This document shows positions 25,398 through 35,800 of a stretch of 64,000 nucleotides of DNA, in pieces. Origin of the DNA: Bacteroidia bacterium (GTDB lineage: Bacteria > Bacteroidota > Bacteroidia > Flavobacteriales > Flavobacteriaceae). Position 1 is the stretch's first letter. The number at the start of each line of letters is the position of its first letter. The notes beneath the pieces are model-generated. The model had not been told where the DNA came from. It did no database searches and saw only the letters and a list, made by a program, of their open reading frames with translations. Position numbers and translations under genes: made by a program. Location: the NCBI GenBank assembly GCA_030427865.1, contig JAUICK010000004.1:124001-188000 (forward strand), in the 5' to 3' direction.

Positions 25398-26299
25398 TGC
25401 TAAAAATAGCATATCATCCCATATACAAACACGAATTGCCAAAAGGTCATCGTTTTCCTATGGAAAAATACGACCTTTTGCCTCAACAATTAATCTATGA
25501 AGGAACTTGTGTAGAGGAAAACTTTTTCGAACCAGAAATACCAAATAACAAACACTTTTTTACAGTTCATGATCCAGAATATTTTTTCGATTTATTAAAT
25601 ATTCAATTATCACAAAAAGCTGCCAGAAAAATTGGTTTTCCGCTTTCTGAAGTTCTCATTAAACGTGAAATGATTATCGCTGATGGTACTATGAAAGCAT
25701 CCAAATTTGCTTTAGAAAATGGAATTGCCATGAATATTGCTGGCGGAACGCATCATGCTTTTTCAAATAGAGGAGAAGCATTTTGTATGCTAAATGACCA
25801 AGCTATTGGTGCAAAATACCTTCAAAATAAAGGCTTAGTTAAGAAAATTTTAATAGTAGATTTAGATGTACATCAAGGAAATGGAACTGCCGAAATTTTT
25901 AAAAATGACGCTTCTGTTTTTACCTTTTCTATGCATGGAAAAAGCAATTATCCGTTTATAAAAGAAAAAAGCGATTTAGATATTGCTTTAGAAAACAATA
26001 CTAAAGATGATGAATATTTGTTCATTTTAAAAGAAACTTTACCCAAACTTATACAACAAGAAAAACCAGATTTTATCTATTATTTGTGTGGTGTTGATGT
26101 TGTTGAAACCGATAAATTAGGTAAATTGAGTTTGACAATTGAAGGTTGTAAAGAAAGAGATCGATTTGTTTTACAAATGTGTTTCAACAATAAAATTCCT
26201 GTAATGTGTTCTATGGGTGGTGGATATTCTAAAGACATTAACATTATAGTTAATGCACATGCCAACACCTTTAGGTTGGCTCATGAAATCTTTTTTTAA
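25397..26299 (+). CDS. Histone deacetylase-like amidohydrolase
   Basis: 300 residues of the HDAC/AcuC/AphA superfamily. Visible landmarks are AGGTHHAF (active-site His pair), FCMLNDQAIGAKYL, VDLDVHQGNGTAEIF (zinc ligands Asp and His), FTFSMHG and the late CGVDVVETDKLGKLSLT with a ligand Asp, then GGGYS. It is cytoplasmic and is expected to deacetylate a protein lysine, polyamine or small acetyl compound; the substrate is unknown. Its ATG overlaps the metG stop by one base, so it is translated from the same message. Confidence 0.88.
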   Translation: MLKIAYHPIYKHELPKGHRFPMEKYDLLPQQLIYEGTCVEENFFEPEIPNNKHFFTVHDPEYFFDLLNIQLSQKAARKIGFPLSEVLIKREMIIADGTMKASKFALENGIAMNIAGGTHHAFSNRGEAFCMLNDQAIGAKYLQNKGLVKKILIVDLDVHQGNGTAEIFKNDASVFTFSMHGKSNYPFIKEKSDLDIALENNTKDDEYLFILKETLPKLIQQEKPDFIYYLCGVDVVETDKLGKLSLTIEGCKERDRFVLQMCFNNKIPVMCSMGGGYSKDINIIVNAHANTFRLAHEIFF

Positions 26300-26348
26300 C
26301 ATTCGCTTTTCACTTTTTTTTCTTATTTTTAGTTAAAGTTAAAAAGCC

Positions 26349-28748
26349 ATGAAAAAAAATAAACCAACTTCTTTTTGTAAATTATTTATTTACATTTTCA
26401 TCCTTTTTGTTCATCTAAAAAGTTACAGTCAAAAAGAATTTTCAAAAAAAAATATAGATTCAGTCTTTATAAACTACACAAAATTATATCAAGAGGTTGT
26501 TTATACACACCTCAACAAGACAACCTACCTAAAAGGAGAGTCTATTGGCTTTACCTCTTATGTTGTAGATAAAATAAATAGTAACCTTTCTCCAATTGCT
26601 AAAAATCTATATTGTGTAATTACTGACAAAAAAAATAACATAATAAAAAAGAAGCTTGTAAAAATAGAAAAAGGAGTAGCTTATAATGTTTTTGAAGTAG
26701 ATTCTTTATTTACAACTGGGAAGTACGTTTTTAAGGCTTACACCAATTGGATGCAAAACTTTAAGCAACAAAATTATTATCAAGAACAATTTAATGTAAT
26801 AGACACTGAAGAAAGCAAGTATTTAGAGCCGCAAAAAAGTTCTTTTAATTTAGATCTTCAATTTTTACCAGAAGGAGGGCATTTTATAGATAATGTTATT
26901 GCTACTGTAGGAGTTATTGCAAAAGATAGTATAGGCAAAGGTGTCTCAAATATTAAAGGAGAAATTGTTGATGAAAACAACACCTTTGTAACTTCTTTTA
27001 AATTAAATAATTTAGGGATTGGGAGGTGTACATTTATTCCAAAATTTAATAAATCTTACAAAGCTGTTGGTACATATAAAGGAAAAAAGTATAGCATTGC
27101 CTTAAACAATCTTGTAGAACTAAAAGGTGTAAATCTTAAAATAAAAAGGGTTAGAAATGAAATATTTATATCATTACTCACAAATAAAGCTACTCTAAAA
27201 AATATACAAAACAAATCTTTTTTTGTGGCTAATTCTAATAGTTCTAAGTTAGGTAAAATATCTTTTCAGTTTTCTAATGATTTAAAAATTACTAAAAAAA
27301 TATCTTTAGAAAAACAGTTTTCAGGTATTAATATTTTTACATTATTTAACTCAGACAACAAACCAATTGCAGAACGTTTGTTTTTTAATTATAATGGAAT
27401 TTCTATTTTAAAAAGCTCAAAAGCTTCTATCACTAATAGAAAGCAAGATTCTCTAATGCTTACTCTTAAGTATGATGATTTTACATCTGGAGAATATAAT
27501 AATGTTAGTGTGTCTGTTTTACCATTAAAAACAAAGTCTTATCAAAAAAACAATACTATAATTTCACAACTGTTAATTAGACCCTACATAAAAAGTAAGT
27601 TAGAGAATGCAGCTTATTATTTTACAAATATTACAGAGCGAAAAAAATATGACTTAGATAATTTACTAATCACTCAAGGTTGGAGTAGTTATGATTGGAA
27701 TGAACTTTTTAAAGAAGAATACACCACAAAATATGTTTATGAGAATGGTATTAATATTCAGATAAATTTACCTAAAAATCAAGAGCAGAACAAGCTATAT
27801 ATTCATCGTTCTTCAAGTAAATCTGCCCAAATTATTGATGTCGAAAAAGGGTTAGGTTCATTTTCTTCCACTAATTATTTTCCTATTGATAAAGAAAATT
27901 TACACATTTCTACTCTCAATAAAAAAGGAAAGCTTTCTCCTGCTTCATTATATCTTCAATTCTTGCCAAATCATATCCCTATAATTAATACAGAAACAAA
28001 AAACCTAATAGAACAAGCAAATTATTTTGAATTTGAAGAGTATGTAGATAGCAAGATATTTTCATCTTCTCTTAATGAAACACAAAGATTAAAAGAAATA
28101 ACAATAAGGTTAAATGCAAGAAAAGAAAGAGTACAAAAAATAAAGAGAAGAACTTCAGGAGATGTTTACTTTTTTGATGAAGATGGACCATATAAAAATA
28201 TAGATATTTTTGATTTTTTTGCTCAAAAAGGCTTTATTATAGAAACTACACCTACATTAGATATTGTTATAAAAAATCGTTTAAATTTTTCTGTTAATGG
28301 TGCCATAAACCCTATTTTATTTATAGATGGTATTCAAGTTACATCTACTGATCAATTGATTTGGTTAGACTCTAACGTAATAGATTACATAGAAATTAAT
28401 AGAGGCGGTATTGGAGAAGGTGTAAGAGGTGGAGCTGGAACAATTAGAATAGTTACAAATCCTAATAAAAATTTAAACACAAATTATAATACTACAAGAA
28501 GATTTAAGTTTCCATTAACCTTTAGTAAATCCAAAAAATTTTATACTCCTATTTATCAAGATTATTCTAGTAATTTTTTCCAGCATTATGGCACCATAGA
28601 TTGGTTGCCCATAAATACTATCAATGCAAAAGGTGAATTAAAATTAAAGTTTAAAAATAATCATCAAAATAGCTTTAAACTTTTTATAGAAGGAATTACT
28701 GAAAAAGGAAAATTTATTTTAGAGGAAAAAACTGTTTATGTTGAATAA
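26349..28748 (+). CDS. Large exported protein with MG2-like N-terminus and TonB-plug-like C-terminus
   Basis: 799 residues. A signal peptide (LFIYIFILFVHLKSYSQ) is followed by a macroglobulin-like beta domain (YTHLNKTTYLKGESIGFTSYVVD, GKYVFKAYTNWMQNF). Several beta domains then follow, and near 640-700 a TonB-receptor plug-like segment, NPILFIDGIQVTSTDQLIWL then IDYIEINRGGIGEGVRGGAGTIRIVT. There is no beta-barrel after the plug. This layout recurs in Bacteroidota proteins of unknown role, often named 'TonB-dependent receptor plug domain-containing'. It stands alone, 23 bases before the end of a convergent gene. Confidence 0.75.
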   Translation: MKKNKPTSFCKLFIYIFILFVHLKSYSQKEFSKKNIDSVFINYTKLYQEVVYTHLNKTTYLKGESIGFTSYVVDKINSNLSPIAKNLYCVITDKKNNIIKKKLVKIEKGVAYNVFEVDSLFTTGKYVFKAYTNWMQNFKQQNYYQEQFNVIDTEESKYLEPQKSSFNLDLQFLPEGGHFIDNVIATVGVIAKDSIGKGVSNIKGEIVDENNTFVTSFKLNNLGIGRCTFIPKFNKSYKAVGTYKGKKYSIALNNLVELKGVNLKIKRVRNEIFISLLTNKATLKNIQNKSFFVANSNSSKLGKISFQFSNDLKITKKISLEKQFSGINIFTLFNSDNKPIAERLFFNYNGISILKSSKASITNRKQDSLMLTLKYDDFTSGEYNNVSVSVLPLKTKSYQKNNTIISQLLIRPYIKSKLENAAYYFTNITERKKYDLDNLLITQGWSSYDWNELFKEEYTTKYVYENGINIQINLPKNQEQNKLYIHRSSSKSAQIIDVEKGLGSFSSTNYFPIDKENLHISTLNKKGKLSPASLYLQFLPNHIPIINTETKNLIEQANYFEFEEYVDSKIFSSSLNETQRLKEITIRLNARKERVQKIKRRTSGDVYFFDEDGPYKNIDIFDFFAQKGFIIETTPTLDIVIKNRLNFSVNGAINPILFIDGIQVTSTDQLIWLDSNVIDYIEINRGGIGEGVRGGAGTIRIVTNPNKNLNTNYNTTRRFKFPLTFSKSKKFYTPIYQDYSSNFFQHYGTIDWLPINTINAKGELKLKFKNNHQNSFKLFIEGITEKGKFILEEKTVYVE

Positions 28749-28771
28749 TTTTTTTCTTTATAACCTTTCTA

Positions 28772-30922
28772 TTAACTTAATACTCTACTCCTTTTCCACT
28801 CATTTATAAAAGGTTGTTTATACAATCTTTGCCCTAAAGCTGCATGAATAGCATTGGCAATAGCCCCACCTGCAGGCGGTAAACCAGGTTCTCCTAAGCC
28901 AGTTGGAGATAATTGGTTTTGTACAAAATGAACTTCAACTTTTGGAGTTTCTTGCATTCTAATTAACCTATATTTATCGAAATTTTGATATTCTGGTTTT
29001 CCATTTTTAAAAGAAAAATCAGCATACATTGCATGCCCTATTCCATCTAAAACGCCTCCTTCTACTTGGTTTCTTGCGCCTGTTGGATTTACAACAATAC
29101 CACAATCTACAGCTACTGTTACTTTTTTAATCACCGGAAATCCGTCTTTTAAAACAATTTCTGCAATTTCTGCAACATGTGTATTATGGCTGTAGTAGGC
29201 TGCAAAACCTTGATAAACTTCTTTTTTAGTTTTTCCCCAATTGGCTTTTTCTCTTACTAATTTAATTGTGTTTTCCATTCGTTGACCAGAATATTCAATT
29301 TTTTTATCTGTATTCTTTTTTACATTTTGCAATAAATCTAAACGCAATTGAATACTATCAACATTTAATTCTGCTGCCAATTCATCAAAAAAGCTTTGTT
29401 CTGCAAACGCCAAAAAATTGGTGTAAGGCGCTCTCCATGCGCCAGTGGTAATATTACTTTTATAATTTGCTGTTTCTACTTTATAGTTGGCAATACAACC
29501 AGCTGGAAAAAAATTAGGAATTAACCCATACATGTTTCCATTAATTGCTGCTTCTTTTAAATGATAGCCCGTTACTTTACCTTCTTTTAAAGAAGCTGCA
29601 ATTCTATATTTTATTGCTGGTCTATAGGTTCCTGCTGTCATATCATCTTCTCTTGAAAAAACAACTTTAATTGGTTTTTTAACTAAGTTAGATATTTCTG
29701 CGGCTTCAAGAGCAAAATCTCCATACAGACGTCTTCCAAAGCCTCCTCCCATTCTTGTCATCTCGCAATGAATATCTTCTGTTTTTCTACCTAACAATTT
29801 GGCAATCCTATTTACTGTCCAGTTTGGAGTTTGTACAGGCCCAACTAAATGCACTTTGTCTGTGGTTACATTGGCATAAAAGTTCATAGGCTCTAAACAA
29901 TTGTGTGGTAAAAATGGAGAATGATAGGTTCTTTCTATAACTTTATCTGCTTCTTTAAAAGCTTTTTTTATGTTACCATCCTCACGTCTTACATCAAACT
30001 TTTTTCCATCTAAAATTTTAGTTAAGGTTTTATCATGATTTTCTGTGCTTTCTAATTTTTCATCTTTCCATTGTGCAGTTAGAGCTTTCTTACCTTTCAT
30101 TGCTGCCCATGTAGATGATGCTAATACTGCAATTTTATCTCCAAATTTAATTACCTCAGAAACTCCATTTACAGCTTTTGCTTTGGTAGCATCAAAAGAC
30201 ACTAATTTCTGTCCAAATGCAGGAGGTCTTAATACAGATGCAATAATCATATTATCTGCTTTATAATCTAATCCAAATAAAGGTTTTCCAGTGATAATTT
30301 TATCGATATCTACATTTACAATTTCTTGCCCGATAATAGTAAAATCTTTTATTTCTTTTAACTTAACATTTTCGGGAACTTCTAACACAGCTGCTTCTTT
30401 TACAACATCTCCATATCTTAATTTATCTCCTTTAGAATTGCTAATCATTCCTTTAGAAGCTATACAAGTGCTTGCATCTACACCCCATTTTGAAGCAGCT
30501 GCATTAATTAGCATTTGTTTTGCGGTAGCACCCGTTTCACGTAAAGCATTCCAACCAAACCGTATGGATTGACTTCCACCAGCAACTTGGCGTTTAAAGT
30601 TTTTGGTATCTAATGCTCCTTGAACAACATTTACTTTGCTCCATTCTACATCTAATTCTTCTGCAATAATCATTGGCATTGATGTTTTTACACCTTGCCC
30701 TATTTCTGGATTTGGAGAAAAAATAGTAACATACCCTTCATCAGAAATTTTAATAAATGCATTAAAATCATTAAAATTTAAACTTTCTATGTCTACTGGC
30801 ATTACTGCCTCTTTTTTACATGCTGTTAGTAGATTAAAACCAATTAACATTCCACCACTTGCTAAAACGGATGTTTTTAGAAAATTTCTTCTGCTAAAAT
30901 TTGCATTGAGTTGAGATTTCAT
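28772..30922 (-). CDS. Molybdopterin-binding subunit of a xanthine dehydrogenase-family oxidoreductase
   Basis: 716 residues. The N-terminus is a Tat signal (SRRNFLKTSVLASGGMLIGF) ending near a Cys (LLTACKK), so a Tat-exported, possibly lipid-anchored enzyme. The body matches the IorB/AldH-type subunit: NPEIGQGVKTSMPMIIAEELDVEW, VAGGSQSIRFGWNALRETGA, MTRMGGGFGRRLYGDFALEAA, and the late GLGEPGLPPAGGAIANAI with the conserved active-site Glu. It would oxidise an aldehyde or N-heterocycle with a Mo cofactor in the periplasm. It is transcribed after the adjacent 2Fe-2S subunit (15-base gap). The substrate is unknown. Confidence 0.9.
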   Translation of the reverse strand: MKSQLNANFSRRNFLKTSVLASGGMLIGFNLLTACKKEAVMPVDIESLNFNDFNAFIKISDEGYVTIFSPNPEIGQGVKTSMPMIIAEELDVEWSKVNVVQGALDTKNFKRQVAGGSQSIRFGWNALRETGATAKQMLINAAASKWGVDASTCIASKGMISNSKGDKLRYGDVVKEAAVLEVPENVKLKEIKDFTIIGQEIVNVDIDKIITGKPLFGLDYKADNMIIASVLRPPAFGQKLVSFDATKAKAVNGVSEVIKFGDKIAVLASSTWAAMKGKKALTAQWKDEKLESTENHDKTLTKILDGKKFDVRREDGNIKKAFKEADKVIERTYHSPFLPHNCLEPMNFYANVTTDKVHLVGPVQTPNWTVNRIAKLLGRKTEDIHCEMTRMGGGFGRRLYGDFALEAAEISNLVKKPIKVVFSREDDMTAGTYRPAIKYRIAASLKEGKVTGYHLKEAAINGNMYGLIPNFFPAGCIANYKVETANYKSNITTGAWRAPYTNFLAFAEQSFFDELAAELNVDSIQLRLDLLQNVKKNTDKKIEYSGQRMENTIKLVREKANWGKTKKEVYQGFAAYYSHNTHVAEIAEIVLKDGFPVIKKVTVAVDCGIVVNPTGARNQVEGGVLDGIGHAMYADFSFKNGKPEYQNFDKYRLIRMQETPKVEVHFVQNQLSPTGLGEPGLPPAGGAIANAIHAALGQRLYKQPFINEWKRSRVLS

Positions 30923-30937
30923 TTCGCTGTAGTTTAA

Positions 30938-31399
30938 TTAAGACATTTTTTCAGCAGCTACTTTTACCGCTTTTTCAATTCTGTTGTAAGAAGCACATCT
31001 ACAAATATTACCATGCATTGCTTTTCTAATTTCTTCTTCAGAAGGATTTTTATTTTTTGCTAAAAAGGCAGAAGCTGTCATAATTTGTCCTGCTTGACAA
31101 TATCCACATTGTGGAACATCAATTGCTGCCCAAGCTTCCTGTACTGGATGTTTTCCATCTTTAGAAAGTCCTTCAATAGTTGTAATTTTTAATCCATCTA
31201 AAACAGAAACTTGCATTTGACAACTTCTTGTAGCAACACCATCTATATGCACTGTACAAGCTCCACATTGTGCAATTCCGCATCCAAATTTAGTTCCAAC
31301 TAAATCGAGTTCATCTCTTAAAATCCATAGTAATGGGGTATCTGCATCTGCTGTTACGGCACGTTTTTTTCCGTTAATGAGAAGTGTGTAGTTAGGCAT
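30938..31399 (-). CDS. 2Fe-2S subunit of the molybdenum hydroxylase
   Basis: 153 residues. It carries both [2Fe-2S] sites of IorA/CoxS-type subunits: a plant-ferredoxin-like GTKFGCGIAQCGACTVHIDG with a fourth Cys in RSCQMQ, and a helical-domain site CGYCQAGQIMTA with NICRCASYNRI. It passes electrons from the molybdopterin subunit encoded immediately downstream. It has no signal of its own and is probably co-exported with the Tat-bearing partner. No FAD subunit or cytochrome is next to the pair. Confidence 0.93.
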   Translation of the reverse strand: MPNYTLLINGKKRAVTADADTPLLWILRDELDLVGTKFGCGIAQCGACTVHIDGVATRSCQMQVSVLDGLKITTIEGLSKDGKHPVQEAWAAIDVPQCGYCQAGQIMTASAFLAKNKNPSEEEIRKAMHGNICRCASYNRIEKAVKVAAEKMS

Positions 31400-31509
31400 A
31401 GGTGTTGTTTTGTAATTGATGTTGTAAGTTACAAAAAAATGCTACCAAAAACATGTTTCTACCAAAACAGCCATTACTTTAAGAATGATTTAACAAATAC
31501 AAAAGGTTG

Positions 31510-32661
31510 CTATTTAGAGTTATAGAAGTTCATCCCTAAAGTTGGTTGGTTGTTTTTGTTAAATAATGTGGCATTTTCCCAATGAGAACCTTGCCCCCAT
31601 CTTGTGCTACAATTGTTAGAAACCCATGCTGGTTCCCAGTAGATTAAACCATGAGAACCAGATTCTTTAATTACTTTTTTTAAATCTGTTAAATATTTTA
31701 ATTGCCCTTCTTGTGTTGCTGAATATCCTAAAATTAGTGCATCATTTCCTAAAATATTGTTAGCATCATCTAAGTTTTCTATAGAAAATGGATAGGCTGT
31801 TTCTACAACCATTAGCTTCTTATTATAGGTTTTTATTAGTGTTTTAAAAGCATCTGATACTTGATTGAAATTGTATGTAGACCATTTTGGATAGTAAGAT
31901 AACCCTATCCAATCGAAATCTGTAACTCCGTGTTTTTTTGCTTCTGCAAACCACCACAATCCGTTTTCGGGCTGTGCAATATGAAGCATAATTTCAATTT
32001 TTTTATTTGTTGCACTAGAAATATCTCTAACTGCTTTAATTCCTTTATTGAGCAAATATGAATTTCTTGACCAATTCATTGTTGTTGATTTATCATCTTT
32101 TTGTAAAATCATGATATTGATTTCGTTTCCTACTTGTACCATTTCTGGCATTAAGTTTTTGGCATTTAACTTTTCTAAGGTTTTGTATGTATAATTGTAA
32201 ACTGAATCTCCTAATTTTTCTAAATTGTCGATTACGGGTTTCCATGCTTTGGGAATAACTTGTTTGTTTGGATCTGCCCAATCATCAGAATAATGAAAAT
32301 CTAACAAGACATTCATTTTAGCATTTTTTGCTCTTTTAATTGTCTTTTCTGCATCATTATAGTTAGAGTAATTTGTCCATGTTGGGTTGTGCCATTTTCT
32401 AACTCTTACAATATTAGCGCCTTCTGTAGAAAATATACTAAAGACATCTTTTATCATTCCGTTTTTGTCTTTGTAAACTACTCCGCAATTTTCCATTTCA
32501 TTTACATGAGATAAGTCTGCTCCTAAATAAAATACCTTTTCTTGAGGTATTTCTATTACTTCTTCTAATTTTATAGCTTCTTTTTCTGAAGAGCAACTAA
32601 AAACTAAAATGACTAACAAGAGCTTTAATATCTTTAATATGAAGTTTTTACGGGTTTTCAA
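31510..32661 (-). CDS. GH53 endo-beta-1,4-galactanase-like lipoprotein
   Basis: 383 residues with a lipobox (LVILVFSCSS, Cys23). GH53 landmarks are FYLGADLSHVNEME, IVRVRKWHNPTW, LLDFHYSDDWADPNKQ, the acid/base Glu180 in MVQVGNEIN, WIGLSYYPKW, and the nucleophile Glu287 in LMVVETAYPF, then GLIYWEPAW. Known GH53 enzymes cut beta-1,4-galactan endo-wise. The lipoprotein signal suggests a surface or periplasmic location. It is divergent from the HTCS gene at the left edge of the sulfatase locus. No copy of the locus motif was found before it, so its membership of the regulon is uncertain. Confidence 0.9.
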   Translation of the reverse strand: MKTRKNFILKILKLLLVILVFSCSSEKEAIKLEEVIEIPQEKVFYLGADLSHVNEMENCGVVYKDKNGMIKDVFSIFSTEGANIVRVRKWHNPTWTNYSNYNDAEKTIKRAKNAKMNVLLDFHYSDDWADPNKQVIPKAWKPVIDNLEKLGDSVYNYTYKTLEKLNAKNLMPEMVQVGNEINIMILQKDDKSTTMNWSRNSYLLNKGIKAVRDISSATNKKIEIMLHIAQPENGLWWFAEAKKHGVTDFDWIGLSYYPKWSTYNFNQVSDAFKTLIKTYNKKLMVVETAYPFSIENLDDANNILGNDALILGYSATQEGQLKYLTDLKKVIKESGSHGLIYWEPAWVSNNCSTRWGQGSHWENATLFNKNNQPTLGMNFYNSK

Positions 32662-32802
32662 AATAGGTTAATTTTTTATTTCTACAATTTACTGATTATT
32701 CTGTACATAGAAAAGCCTATTCTTTTTTTGATTATATTTCTTTTTAGAAGAAAATAAATTTAATTTGTTATTTTTATAATTCGTTTATTAAAAATCTTAT
32801 AC

Positions 32803-35800
32803 TTGAAATTAAACACTCTTTATTTTTTTCTGTTCTTAACCCCCTTTTATCTCATTTCTCAAAATTCTATAGATTTTTTACAGTTAAAAGGAGAAAATTT
32901 TTCTACACAAAGTATTACATATGCAATAAAAAAAGATACAGAAGGTAACCTTTGGATAGCATCTGAAGAAGGAATCTTAAAGAATAACTCTAAATCTTAT
33001 AAACTATACAATACCTATAATGGGCTGCCAGAATCTTTAAGTAATAGAGCTTCACAAATTTTTATTGATAGCAAAGGAACCGTATTTGCTGGTTTAGAAA
33101 AAGGAGTGTGCGTTTACAATAAATTTCTTGATAAATTCGAACTTTTATCAACTAAAGACAATATAAACCCTTCTTTAGTAAAAAGTTTGGTTGAAGATAA
33201 ACATGGTAATATTTGGATAGGAGGGTTTAATGGGTTGTGGAAATACGATGATGTATCTAACAGCCTAATTCCTACATCTTTTAACAAACCCATTACCTCA
33301 TTAACCATTATAAAAGACATTATTCTTTGCGGTACAGAAAAAGGTTTATTTGTTTATTCTATAACACAAAAATCTATTACTGAAATTGTATTAGATAAGA
33401 AACTTAAAGACATTCACTTTATTGGAAAAATTGAAGATAAAATTCATGTGGGTACTGAATCTGGATTTCATTATTCTTTAAAAGAAAAAAGTAACAGTTT
33501 TGTTTTTAATAAAATCGAAAGATTGTATGGATTTCCTGTAAATGACATTATTAAAGGACTCTCAAATAATATTTTACTTGCCACAGATGGAGATGGTATA
33601 TATGAACTTAACAAACAAAATGAAATTTTAAAAAATTATAAACAAGATTTTAATAATCCTTCTTCTCTTTCAAGCAATGGTATTTACGATATAGAATTAG
33701 ATACATCTGGAATATTATGGATTGCAACTTATGGTGGTGGAATTAACTATCATAATTACAACAAACTCCCTTTTTCTAAAATTCAACATGAGCTAAATAA
33801 TAACAATAGTTTGGCTAGTAATTTTACCAGAAGTATTGCAAAAGACAATAAAGGTAATTTATGGTTTGGTTCTAAAAATGGTTTAAGTATTTGGAATCTT
33901 AAACAAAATACATGGAGGCATATCAAACAATTTAATAAAAAGAATAAATCTCAAATTATTGTATTGGCTCTTGAATCTGATAACGATTATATGTGGGTAG
34001 GAACCTACGGTTATGGGCTCTATAAAATAAATGTTAATACTTTCAAAATTTCAAAATTTAACGACCTCTTTAAATCAAAAAATCTAATTACTAAGATTTA
34101 TGCCATAAAAAAAGATTCGAACGGAAAAATATGGGTAGGAGGTATAGATAATGAAATGGTTGTTATATCTCCTAACAACTCTATAAAAACCTTTCCATTA
34201 AAAGATATAAAAGCAATTACAGAATTAAGAGACGGAAATATTTTAGCATCTGGTAGATATGGAATCCATAAAATAAACCCTAAAAACGAAAGCTTTAGAA
34301 TTTTAGAAGAATTAGAACCAAGCAAATCTTCTTTAGCTTTTTCTACAATTCATTCAGTTAAAGAACTTCCCTCAAATAATTTTGTAATTGGTACCAATGG
34401 AGCTGGTTTAATTTTTTACAATCTAACCACAAAAAAAATAAGAAAAATTAATGTAAAGTCTGGCTTACCTTCTGATATTGTTCAAGGGATTTTATTAAAA
34501 AACGATAATAATATTTGGGCAAGTACAACAAGAGGATTAGCTAATATAATTACATCAAAAACAGACACAGTAATTAATGTATATGATAAAAGAGATGGAT
34601 TAGCAAGTACAGAATTTAATTACGGTAGCTATGCTAAGTTAAAAGAATTTTTTGCCTTTGGAGGTGTTAATGGTGTAACTCTATTTAATCCAGATGAAAT
34701 TATTAAACAAGAAGAAAAACCATCTCTTGTTTTAGAAAAGTTTAAGTTATTTAATAAAACCATAAAACCATCTGAAAAACCGTTACAAAAACATATTAAT
34801 ACTATTCAAAATTTAACACTTAAATATAATGAAAATTCAATAGGATTAGAGTTTATTGGCATACAGCACTCCTCTCCAAATGAAATGAAATATTCTTGGA
34901 TATTAGAAGGTTTTGATAAAACATGGTCTAAACCATCAACAAATAATATTGCCACATACACTAACTTAGAAAGTGGAGAATACATTTTTAAAGTAAAAGC
35001 ATTAAATAAATACGGCAATATTAGTAAAGAAAGAATTATTAGTATTGATATATTATCTCCTTGGTGGTTAACCAATACTGCTTTTCTAATCTATTTTATT
35101 CTTTCTATTTTATTAATTATTGGTGTAATTCATTTTACAACAGTAATTATTAATAAAAAGAATGCAGATGATCAAATAGAATTTTTCAATAATATAACTC
35201 ACGAAATAAAAACACCTCTTACAATTTTAATGTCTTCGTTAGAAAATATTACCAATAAAAAAGGCTCATCAGAATCTAATAAACAAATTAAAGCAACAGT
35301 AAAAAGGTTAAATTCTTTGTTCGAGCAAATGTTAAACTTTCATAAAGTTACCTCTCAAGACACTATATATCAAAATGTATCTAAGATAGATTTAAACAAA
35401 TATTTACAAGGAAGGGTAAAAAATTTCCAACCATTAACAGAAGAAAGAAATATTCAAATTATAATAGAAAACCACTGGAAATCACAAATATTCTATTACT
35501 ACAAAGATGTTTTTGATAAAATTATCTTAAATCTCTTATCTAACGCTATTAAGTATTCTTTTGATGACGGAACCATCAAAATAAAACTAAATGAAACCTC
35601 TAAAGGAGCGTTAAAGTTTCAAATTGAAGATCAAGGTTTTGGAATTCCAAAAGATCAACAAAAATATATCTTAAAAAGATATTATAGAGCAAGAAACGCA
35701 ATTAACAGTCAAAAACCTGGTACTGGCTTAGGTTTAATAATGACAAAAAAATTAATTGAAAAAACTGGCGGAACTATTAGCTTTAACAGTATAGAAAACA

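Noticed and set aside
32662..32802. Search for the locus motif in the GH53/HTCS divergent gap
   Set aside because: No TGAC-containing copy or 21-bp half-site pair was found on either strand.
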